Below are positions 6,021-11,995 of a DNA stretch of 11,995 nucleotides, in pieces. The position numbers were made by a program, and so were the translations under genes. The stretch lies in the NCBI GenBank assembly GCA_024638905.1, contig JAHEJH010000168.1:1-11995 (forward strand), read 5' to 3'. Source of the stretch: Luminiphilus sp. (GTDB lineage Bacteria; Pseudomonadota; Gammaproteobacteria; Pseudomonadales; Halieaceae). Every line of letters starts with the position of its first letter. Within the stretch, counting starts at the first letter, position 1. The notes under the pieces are model-generated. The model was not told where the DNA came from, searched no databases, and saw only the letters and a program-made list of their open reading frames with translations.

Positions 6021-8426
6021 ATGGGGGCACAGCATAACGAGTGGTATGCGGCGCGATCGATGGTTGCGCTGGCGGATGGGGGTGACGTGGTCGAGATGGA
6101 CGACGTTCTCATGGCGCGTGCGCGCAGTATTCGAGACACCCATTACGGCCCGCGCATTACCTATAGCCCCAAGGTGTTTATCCCGATCACACAGCTCTGC
6201 AGAGATGTGTGCCACTACTGCACGTTTGCGAAAACGCCCTCTCAATTGAACTCGCTGTATCTGGATATGGAGCAGATCATCGCCACAGTCCGTGAGGGTG
6301 CGCGCGCGGGATGCCGTGAGGTGCTACTGACGCTGGGCGAGAAGCCAGAGCGTCGGTATCGCGCAGCGAGGGAATGGCTTCAGACTGCGGGCTTCGATAG
6401 CACGGTGGACTATGTGGCTGCGGTCGCGCAGCGCGTACTCGATGAGACGGGGCTGCTGCCACACGTCAATGCCGGCACCCTAAGTCGGAGTGAACTGCAA
6501 ACATTGCGGCCGGTTGCCGCATCGATGGGTGTGATGCTCGAGAGCGGTGCCCATCGGCTGACCGAACGTGGAGGACCTCACTTTGGTTCGCCAGATAAAA
6601 AGCCGTTCCGTCGTTGGTTGACGCTGGCGCGAGCGGGCGCGCTGCGTGTGCCAATGACCACCGGCTTGCTGGTCGGCATCGGGGAGACGCGCGAAGAGCG
6701 AGTCAAAGATCTTCAGGGCATCGCCCGACTTCACCGCCGCTATGGCCACATTCAGGAAGTCATTATTCAGAATTTCTGCGCCAAGCCGGGCACTTTAATG
6801 GCCGATGCGCAGGACGCGGCGTTGTCAGAGCTGCTGTGGACCATTGCGCAGGCGAGGGTGATTCTCCCAGCCGATGTCAGTGTGCAGGCGCCTCCAAACC
6901 TGAGTCCGGGACAGCTGGGGCGTCTGATTGGGGCGGGCATTAACGACTGGGGTGGCGTTTCCCCGGTCACTCCCGATTACGTCAATCCCGAGGCACCCTG
7001 GCCCAGCCTGTCAGCACTGCGCAAGGCAACAGCGGAGCAACACAAGCACCTGCTGGCTCGGCTGACCGTTTACCCACAGTATCTCGCCGCTCCCCAGTGG
7101 CTGGATCCGGGCGTCAGGCGCCATGCACTTGAGTGGGCGGACGCCGAGGGGCTCGTCCGCGATGACAGCTGGCGAGCGGGTGTGTCTGAGCAACCACCCC
7201 AGTCCACTGTGCTCGCCACGAAGAGAATAGATGCCGCGGTGACAGAAGCGCTCGACGCCTGTTTGCGCGAAGAGGAGGTCGACACTGACGGCATGCTGTC
7301 GCTGTTTAGTGCGCGGGGGGCGGATGTTGAAGCGGTCTGCGCTGCGGCGGACCAGCTGCGACAGGCGCAGGTTGGCAACGTGGTCAGTTATGTCATCAAC
7401 CGCAACATCAACTACACCAATGTGTGCCAATACAGCTGCCGCTTTTGTGCGTTTTCAAAAGGGGGTGGCGAGGTGGCTGCGGGTCGCACTGCCTATGACC
7501 TCGACGGCGCGGAGCTTCACAGGCGGGTTCAGGAAGCGGCGGCGCTGGGTGCAACAGAGGTGTGTTTGCAAGGGGGCATTCACCCTGACTACACAGGGCA
7601 GACCTATCTGGACATTGTCGAGACGGTGAAGGCGGCAGCGCCTGATATGCACGTGCACGCTTTTTCTCCGTTGGAGATCGATCAGGGCGCCAAGACTTTG
7701 GGCTTGTCTCTGGAGCGATATCTCAGACTGCTCAAAGAAGCAGGATTGGACTCATTGCCGGGTACGGCTGCGGAAGTGCTGGATGAGCGCGTCAGGTCGA
7801 TTCTGTGTCCCGACAAGGTCACCAGCGATCGTTGGTTGGAGATCATGGAGTGCGCCCATGAGGTGGGTCTGTTCAGCACTGCGACGATTATGTTCGGGCA
7901 TGTCGACTCTGGTCCAGCGTGGGTCACACATTGGCAGCGGGTTATCGAGCTACAAAGGCGGACCGGTGGGTTTACCGAGGTGGTGCCGCTGCCCTTTGTG
8001 AGCGAGGGCGCTCCGCTTTATCGCCGCGGTGAGTCGCGGCCGGGGCCGACCTGGCGGGAAGCGCGCTTGATGCATGCGGTACTTCGTCTGGCAGTTGGGC
8101 AGTTCATCCCCAACATTCAGGCTTCCTGGGTCAAGTTAGGGCACGCTGGCGCGTTAGAAATGTTATCGGCGGGAGCCAATGATCTGGGCGGTGTGCTCAT
8201 CAACGAGAGCATCACCCGGGCAGCCGGGGCGGCCCACGGACAAATGTGGCACCCCGAAGCGTTGTCGCAGTCCATTGTGGGGGCGGGTCGCATACCGCAA
8301 CAGCGCAACACCCGATATGAGCCGCTGCAAGCCAGTGCGATCGATCTTCAGCCCGCCGCGATCCGTTGGGTAGGCGAGACGCCGGCGGGACGGTTGGCCA
8401 CCTCCAAAACTACGCGCAGCGTTTAA
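6021..8426 (+). CDS. fbiC: FO synthase, fused CofG-CofH radical SAM enzyme
   Basis: FO synthase builds 7,8-didemethyl-8-hydroxy-5-deazariboflavin (FO), the chromophore of F420, from tyrosine and the ribityl-diaminouracil intermediate of riboflavin synthesis. The 801-residue protein contains two radical SAM domains. The N-terminal CofG-like half has C60-x3-C64-x2-C67 (CRDVCHYC) after KVFIPITQL. The C-terminal CofH-like half has C469-x3-C473-x2-C476 (CQYSCRFC) after NRNINYTNV. Each triad would bind a [4Fe-4S] cluster. The end of the CofG half is marked by RLTVYPQYL near residue 350. Order and length match actinobacterial FbiC; archaea and cyanobacteria use two separate proteins. The ATG at 6021 follows cofC by 20 bp without an obvious ribosome binding site; ATG at 6060 is an alternative. 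Both halves look intact. It is the last gene of the F420 operon, and no clear terminator follows. Confidence 0.95.
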   Translation: MGAQHNEWYAARSMVALADGGDVVEMDDVLMARARSIRDTHYGPRITYSPKVFIPITQLCRDVCHYCTFAKTPSQLNSLYLDMEQIIATVREGARAGCREVLLTLGEKPERRYRAAREWLQTAGFDSTVDYVAAVAQRVLDETGLLPHVNAGTLSRSELQTLRPVAASMGVMLESGAHRLTERGGPHFGSPDKKPFRRWLTLARAGALRVPMTTGLLVGIGETREERVKDLQGIARLHRRYGHIQEVIIQNFCAKPGTLMADAQDAALSELLWTIAQARVILPADVSVQAPPNLSPGQLGRLIGAGINDWGGVSPVTPDYVNPEAPWPSLSALRKATAEQHKHLLARLTVYPQYLAAPQWLDPGVRRHALEWADAEGLVRDDSWRAGVSEQPPQSTVLATKRIDAAVTEALDACLREEEVDTDGMLSLFSARGADVEAVCAAADQLRQAQVGNVVSYVINRNINYTNVCQYSCRFCAFSKGGGEVAAGRTAYDLDGAELHRRVQEAAALGATEVCLQGGIHPDYTGQTYLDIVETVKAAAPDMHVHAFSPLEIDQGAKTLGLSLERYLRLLKEAGLDSLPGTAAEVLDERVRSILCPDKVTSDRWLEIMECAHEVGLFSTATIMFGHVDSGPAWVTHWQRVIELQRRTGGFTEVVPLPFVSEGAPLYRRGESRPGPTWREARLMHAVLRLAVGQFIPNIQASWVKLGHAGALEMLSAGANDLGGVLINESITRAAGAAHGQMWHPEALSQSIVGAGRIPQQRNTRYEPLQASAIDLQPAAIRWVGETPAGRLATSKTTRSV

Positions 8427-8459
8427 CGCAAAACGGCTTGACGTTCGCTGACGATTTTG

Positions 8460-8476
8460 GCTTGCTAGTAACAAGC
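8460..8476. promoter_or_regulatory. Candidate operator: GCTTG-N7-CAAGC inverted repeat
   Basis: GCTTG (8460-8464) and CAAGC (8472-8476) form a 5-bp inverted repeat around a 7-bp spacer. An alternative pairing is CTTGC (8461-8465) with GCAAG (8475-8479). The core matches the dyad at 2781-2797 in sequence and spacing. It lies about 105 bp upstream of the SnoaL-like start. It is not followed by a T-tract, so it is unlikely to be a terminator. Regulator unknown. Confidence 0.35.
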
Positions 8477-8536
8477 AAGAGGGGCAATATGATCAACCGT
8501 TGGGGGTTGGTAGGATCTCTGTAACGACCAATCGTT

Positions 8537-8567
8537 CTGCAGTAAATAATGTTTACATGCTGCAGCA
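8537..8567. promoter_or_regulatory. Cluster of short palindromes upstream of the SnoaL-like gene
   Basis: Two CTGCAG palindromes (8537-8542 and 8560-8565) enclose an inverted repeat GTAAA-N5-TTTAC (8542-8556). The second CTGCAG is the centre of a 10-bp palindrome TGCTGCAGCA (8558-8567). The cluster ends just before the GGGGGA ribosome binding site of the next gene. A repressor site overlapping the 5' leader, or a hairpin in the leader RNA, are both possible. Confidence 0.3.
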
Positions 8568-8579
8568 GGGGGAACATAG

Positions 8580-9047
8580 GTGAGTGACGAGCTAATTACC
8601 CGCCTGGACCGGCTGGAATCTCGATACCAAATCGAGGCGCTGGTTAGCAATTATTGCCACGGCTTTGATAAGCGAGACTACGACAGATTTTTGTCGATCT
8701 GGTGGGATGACTGTGTGTGGAAAATCGGCCCACCCTTCGGCGATTTTGCCGGTCACGATGGCATTCACGAGGCGATACATGAAGTGCTCTGGCCAGCTTG
8801 GGCCCAATCGCAGCACGTGACATCGAATTTGGTGGTGGAGTTCTCCGGGCCTGATACCGCCAGCGGGCTCTGCGATGTGGACTGCATGGGGCTGCTGAGT
8901 GATAGCACCGAGGCCACCTTTGTCGGCGCGACATACAAAGACAGCTACGCGCGACGCGACGGTATCTGGCGGATCTCCGAGCGGGAGGTCACCATCCATT
9001 ATTTCAACCAATTCGCGGGCACGACACTCAGTGCTCCGGAAGGGTAG
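8580..9047 (+). CDS. SnoaL-like (NTF2-fold) domain protein
   Basis: This 155-residue protein belongs to the SnoaL-like/NTF2 fold group, whose members are small cone-shaped proteins acting as isomerases, dehydratases, cyclases or hydroxylase subunits. The N-terminus carries the typical helix pattern with LVSNYCHGFDKRDYDRFLSIWWDDCVWKIG, followed by a GHDGI turn, alternating strands, and a YKDSYARRDGIWRISEREVTIHYF end. These are standard for the SnoaL_4-type family often found beside SDRs in catabolic clusters. The start is a GTG at 8580 with GGGGGA 6 nt upstream. It sits 65 bp before the TonB-dependent receptor on the same strand, so co-transcription is likely. No signal peptide is visible, so it should be cytoplasmic. 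The reaction cannot be deduced. A role in steroid or aromatic breakdown is a context-based guess. Confidence 0.8.
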   Translation: MSDELITRLDRLESRYQIEALVSNYCHGFDKRDYDRFLSIWWDDCVWKIGPPFGDFAGHDGIHEAIHEVLWPAWAQSQHVTSNLVVEFSGPDTASGLCDVDCMGLLSDSTEATFVGATYKDSYARRDGIWRISEREVTIHYFNQFAGTTLSAPEG

Positions 9048-9112
9048 TCCTGCGTTGAAGAAACGGACGCCCAGAACATCAAAACAGCCACAACCTATGA
9101 GAGGGTAAAGCC

Positions 9113-11353
9113 ATGAAAATAGGATCAACACAGACTGTTCTCAGCGCTGCGGTATTGGCCGCTCTGACAGCACTGCCAGTTGCGCCCGTCGCGCTGGCAC
9201 AAGATGGCGTGCTTGAAGAAGTCGTCGTGACGTCTCGAAAGCGGACAGAAAATCTGCAGGACGTGGGATTTGCGGTTAGCGCGCTTACCAAAAGCGAAAT
9301 CGAAGGGCAGTTCGCTCGCGACATCACCGATCTCGCCAATATTTCACCCAACATTGTGATCGATGATACAGCGCAGGGTCCGGGCGGTGTGGCTGCGATC
9401 TTTATCCGCGGCATCGGCGTGGCCGACGTGGAGAAGAATTTTGACCCCGCGGTAGCCGTGGTTGTCGACAACATGTTTATCGGTTCCAACGCAGGCAGCT
9501 TGTTGCGCAGTATTGATCTTGAAGGGATGGAGGTACTGCGGGGCCCACAGGGCACGCTCTTTGGTCGAAACACCATTGGCGGTGCGATCAATATCACGCG
9601 TTCACGCCCCACCGGAGAGCTGGGCGGCAAGGTTCGGGTCGGGTATGAGAACTACGACACCTTCTATGCTGACGGTATCTTCAACTTCGGCGTCGGTGAA
9701 AACCTGGCGGTAAAGCTGTCCGCGGCAACACGCGATCAGCAAGAGGGCTACTACGGCAACGATTATGTGGGCCGCGATGTGGGCCGCAATGATTACCAAT
9801 CACTGGGCGCCAATATTCTCTGGACACCTACTGACTCGTTAGAGCTGGAATACACGGGCCAGTTCGAGGAGACCGACCAGGATACGCCGCCGCTTCTGAA
9901 CAACGCTCAGCCCCGGCACCTGTTTTGTTCTGCCTATGGATTCTGTGCCCCTAGTTTAGATTCGACGATTACAGGTAGCCGATATAAGACGGCAAATGTC
10001 GGTTACATCCCGCCTGATCCCGGTGGTGAGGCCTTCGCTACCTCGACCCCTGATCAGGCTCAAGAAGCCGAGATGCTCGCGACTTTCGACTCGGACACTC
10101 ACATTATCGAGGCGCGATGGCAGGCAACAGACGCTATCAAGATTGACTACATTTTCGGATCTTACGAGTCAGACGAGACGATCATCTCCAACTGGGACGG
10201 CACGCCAGAATTTCTTTACGGTACCACCCGGCCCGCGACCTACGAGCAAACCACGCATGAGCTCAGGGTCTCTTGGGATAACGGCGGCCCCATCAACGCC
10301 GTTGTCGGCGGCTACCTCTGGGATTCCGAGTATGAAATCCCCTTGCGCAGTTGGGTAGGCTTCGTCGTGCCGGGTGTGATTCTCGATCTGCTGCAAAACT
10401 CCCGTCAGGAGAGCGAGTCTCAGGCGATCTTTGCGGATGTTGACTGGCGAATTAGTGATGCTCTGACGGTTAACTTCGGCGGTCGTTACACCAAGGACGA
10501 CAAGGAGACCGCGCAGACCGGCATGGTGAATGCGTCCAATGATGAAACCTGGAACGAGTTCACGCCGCGTGTGGGTGTGCGCTACGAGTTCTCTGACAAC
10601 TTGATGGCTTACGCAACCTACTCAACTGGCTACCGGGCGGGTGGTTTTAACGGCCGGGTGAACTCGGTTGAGGAGGCTATTCAGCCCTACGATCCCGAGA
10701 CGGTCGATAACATCGAAGTGGGCTTTAAGTCTGAGTGGATGGACAGTCGTGTGCGGTTCAACGCCTCTTACTTCGTCATGAACTACGACGACAAGCAGGA
10801 AGAACTGCAGTTGCCCTCCGACACCGGTACGGGTCAGAAGACGGTAGTGACCAATGCTTCCGAGGCGACGATTCAAGGTTTGGAGCTGGAAGCGCAAGCT
10901 TTGATTGGAGAGGGCTTCTCCTTGCGCGCGAATATCGGGTTCCTGGACACCGAGTATGACAACTTCCAGTACACCGACGCAGTGTCCCTAGAGACCGTTG
11001 ACCTGAGCTATCTGGAGTTCCGTAGAGCGCCGGATGTAACGGCGACGGTGGACGGCACCTACGAATGGGATACCTCAACAGGCCGGGCATGGGTGCGTGC
11101 CTCGTATCACTTCCTCGGTTCTCACTGGGTCAACGTGACCAACTCACCAGAGCTCCGCAACGAGAGTCAAGGTTTGCTCGATGCTTCTGTAAACTGGGAG
11201 TTCAACGACTGGCAGTTCAGCTTTTTTGGCCGCAACCTGACCGACGAGGATGGTTATACCCACGGGTATGACGTGGCAGGCTTGTGGTCATACTCGGCGG
11301 TTCGCCCGCCCAGGACTTATGGGCTGGAAGCAATTTATCGATTTGGCGACTGA
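9113..11353 (+). CDS. TonB-dependent outer-membrane receptor
   Basis: This 746-residue protein is a TonB-dependent receptor, a 22-strand beta-barrel with an N-terminal plug that imports scarce substrates across the outer membrane with energy from TonB-ExbBD. A signal peptide with a hydrophobic core ends in ALA|Q, giving likely cleavage after residue 29. A TonB-box-like EEVVVT follows at residues 35-40. The plug domain carries FIRGIG and the hallmark EVLRGPQGTLFGRNTIGGAINI. Barrel features include YATYSTGYRAGGFNGR and many aromatic-rich alternating strands to the C-terminus TYGLEAIYRFGD. The ATG at 9113 has GAGAGGG upstream at suitable spacing. The type is the one often tied to organic ligands in marine proteobacteria, not only to siderophores. 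No anti-sigma or FecR partner is nearby, so transduction-type signalling is unlikely: there is no N-terminal extension. Ligand unknown. Confidence 0.93.
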   Translation: MKIGSTQTVLSAAVLAALTALPVAPVALAQDGVLEEVVVTSRKRTENLQDVGFAVSALTKSEIEGQFARDITDLANISPNIVIDDTAQGPGGVAAIFIRGIGVADVEKNFDPAVAVVVDNMFIGSNAGSLLRSIDLEGMEVLRGPQGTLFGRNTIGGAINITRSRPTGELGGKVRVGYENYDTFYADGIFNFGVGENLAVKLSAATRDQQEGYYGNDYVGRDVGRNDYQSLGANILWTPTDSLELEYTGQFEETDQDTPPLLNNAQPRHLFCSAYGFCAPSLDSTITGSRYKTANVGYIPPDPGGEAFATSTPDQAQEAEMLATFDSDTHIIEARWQATDAIKIDYIFGSYESDETIISNWDGTPEFLYGTTRPATYEQTTHELRVSWDNGGPINAVVGGYLWDSEYEIPLRSWVGFVVPGVILDLLQNSRQESESQAIFADVDWRISDALTVNFGGRYTKDDKETAQTGMVNASNDETWNEFTPRVGVRYEFSDNLMAYATYSTGYRAGGFNGRVNSVEEAIQPYDPETVDNIEVGFKSEWMDSRVRFNASYFVMNYDDKQEELQLPSDTGTGQKTVVTNASEATIQGLELEAQALIGEGFSLRANIGFLDTEYDNFQYTDAVSLETVDLSYLEFRRAPDVTATVDGTYEWDTSTGRAWVRASYHFLGSHWVNVTNSPELRNESQGLLDASVNWEFNDWQFSFFGRNLTDEDGYTHGYDVAGLWSYSAVRPPRTYGLEAIYRFGD

Positions 11354-11379
11354 TAGCAGTAGCTGGTTGATACACAGTG

Positions 11380-11414
11380 CGCCCGAACGAGATCTTTATC
11401 GTTCGGGCGTTTTT
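11380..11414 (+). terminator. Rho-independent terminator after the receptor gene
   Basis: A perfect 11-bp stem, CGCCCGAACGA (11380-11390) with TCGTTCGGGCG (11399-11409), encloses an 8-nt loop and is followed at once by five T residues (11410-11414). It lies 26 bp after the receptor stop codon. There is no T-tract on the other strand, so it acts only on plus-strand transcripts. It separates the receptor transcript from the SDR gene. Confidence 0.92.
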
Positions 11415-11484
11415 ATTAAGGCCTAGGCGAGGTTTCCAGCAGGTTGCTGTCGCCGGGGCAGAAGTTGAGTGAATGGAGAGACCA

Positions 11485-11995
11485 ATGGATAAGCGTCTAG
11501 AGGGTAAAGTCGCGGTCATTACGGGTGCTGCCAGCGGTATTGGTGCGGCAACGGCAAAGACTTATGTAGATCACGGTGCCCGGGTGGTGTTGGGCGACAT
11601 TCAGGATGAGGCGGGTGAGGGCATGGCCGCTGCACTAGGTGGTGCGAGTCATGCCATTTTTCGTCACTGCAATGTGACTAACGAAGCCGAGGTGGAAGCG
11701 CTTGTTGAGGCGGCGGTAGGTGAGTTCGGGAAGATCGATATTATCTTTAACTGCGCCGGCATCGTCGGCGCGTTAGGACCGATGTCGACGACGCCAGCGG
11801 CAGAATGGAAGCTGACCATCGACATTATGATCAACGGCGTCTTTTACGGCATGAAACATGCCAGCCGCTACATGAAAGAGGCCGGTTCGGGTTCCATTAT
11901 TAGCATGTCTAGTACCGCCGGTGTGATGGGCGGCCTTGGGCCACATGCCTACGCGGCGGCAAAACATGCCGTTGTGGGAATGACGAAAAACCTTG
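11485..11995 (+). CDS. Short-chain dehydrogenase/reductase (partial, 3' end beyond window)
   Basis: The first 170 residues of a classical SDR, an NAD(P)-dependent oxidoreductase acting on hydroxyl or keto groups. The sequence shows the cofactor motif TGAASGIG (13-20), an acidic residue D38 at the end of the second strand that favours NAD over NADP, NCAG (89-92), the catalytic N117, S143 (in MSSTAG), Y156 and K160 (YAAAK). The spacing S143 to Y156 is canonical. The ATG at 11485 has GGAGAG just upstream. Classical SDRs are about 250 residues, so roughly 80 residues lie outside the window. The gene follows a strong terminator, so it has its own promoter in the preceding 70 bp, though none stands out. 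Substrate specificity is not predictable; the neighbourhood suggests an alcohol or hydroxy-steroid type substrate, but this is inference. Confidence 0.92.
   Translation, partial: MDKRLEGKVAVITGAASGIGAATAKTYVDHGARVVLGDIQDEAGEGMAAALGGASHAIFRHCNVTNEAEVEALVEAAVGEFGKIDIIFNCAGIVGALGPMSTTPAAEWKLTIDIMINGVFYGMKHASRYMKEAGSGSIISMSSTAGVMGGLGPHAYAAAKHAVVGMTKNL

Larger units (their letters stand above)
8427..8579. promoter_or_regulatory. Intergenic region after the F420 operon with several dyads
   Basis: These 153 bp hold no gene. No T-tract-linked hairpin ends the F420 transcript here. A TTGACG (8438-8443) resembles a -35 element, but no good -10 lies at the right distance. The region contains CTTG-N7-CAAG at 8461-8475 and a cluster of dyads at 8537-8567, both listed separately. 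A promoter for the SnoaL-like gene and the receptor is expected here, but its boxes cannot be assigned. Confidence 0.4.

Noticed and set aside
8460..8479. Hairpin after fbiC considered as an intrinsic terminator.
   Set aside because: The stem is only 5 bp and is followed by a purine-rich stretch, not a T-tract.
8592..9131. A 179-codon minus-strand open frame.
   Set aside because: It is antisense to the SnoaL-like gene, which has clear family motifs and a ribosome binding site.
9079..9630. A 183-codon minus-strand open frame.
   Set aside because: It is antisense to the signal peptide and plug of the receptor; Ser/Pro-rich translation with no domain.
11417..11426. Palindromic GCCTAGGC near 11419 considered as an operator.
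   Set aside because: An 8-bp perfect palindrome is not unusual by chance and there is no second copy or promoter element to support it.

Overview
The window reads as a moderately GC-rich, gene-dense stretch of a Gram-negative bacterial chromosome. A TonB-dependent outer-membrane receptor with a clear signal peptide shows the Gram-negative envelope. The DHH-family protein, the receptor type and the Baeyer-Villiger, SnoaL-like and SDR enzymes together suggest a marine-type proteobacterium, most likely a gammaproteobacterium. The lineage is inferred from protein style only. No rRNA, tRNA, CRISPR array, insertion sequence or integrase is visible.

Layout. (1) 58-1011 (+): a DHH/DHHA1-type phosphoesterase. 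It converges on (2) 1023-2645 (-), a Baeyer-Villiger-type flavin monooxygenase. (3) A 219-bp divergent intergenic region precedes (4) a tight five-gene plus-strand operon, 2865-8426: npdG (F420:NADP oxidoreductase), cofE (glutamate ligase), cofD (phospho-carboxylate transferase), cofC (guanylyltransferase) and fbiC (fused CofG-CofH FO synthase). (5) A 153-bp intergenic region leads to a SnoaL-like small protein (8580-9047) and a TonB-dependent receptor (9113-11353), which ends at a strong intrinsic terminator (11380-11414). (6) A classical short-chain dehydrogenase starts at 11485 and runs off the right edge.

How the genes fit together. FbiC would make the deazaflavin chromophore FO. CofC and CofD would attach a phospho-carboxylate moiety to give F420-0 or a variant, and CofE would add glutamate. 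NpdG would exchange hydride between NADPH and F420. This is a complete core route to the deazaflavin cofactor F420, best known from methanogens and actinobacteria and less common in proteobacteria. The flanking genes (monooxygenase, SnoaL-like protein, outer-membrane receptor, SDR) resemble a catabolic neighbourhood for hydrophobic cyclic compounds such as terpenoids or steroids. An F420-using step in that catabolism is a reasonable hypothesis, but no F420-dependent enzyme other than NpdG is visible here.

The main unexplained signals are two copies of CTTG-N7-CAAG, one in each intergenic region bordering the F420 operon, and a cluster of short palindromes just upstream of the SnoaL-like gene.
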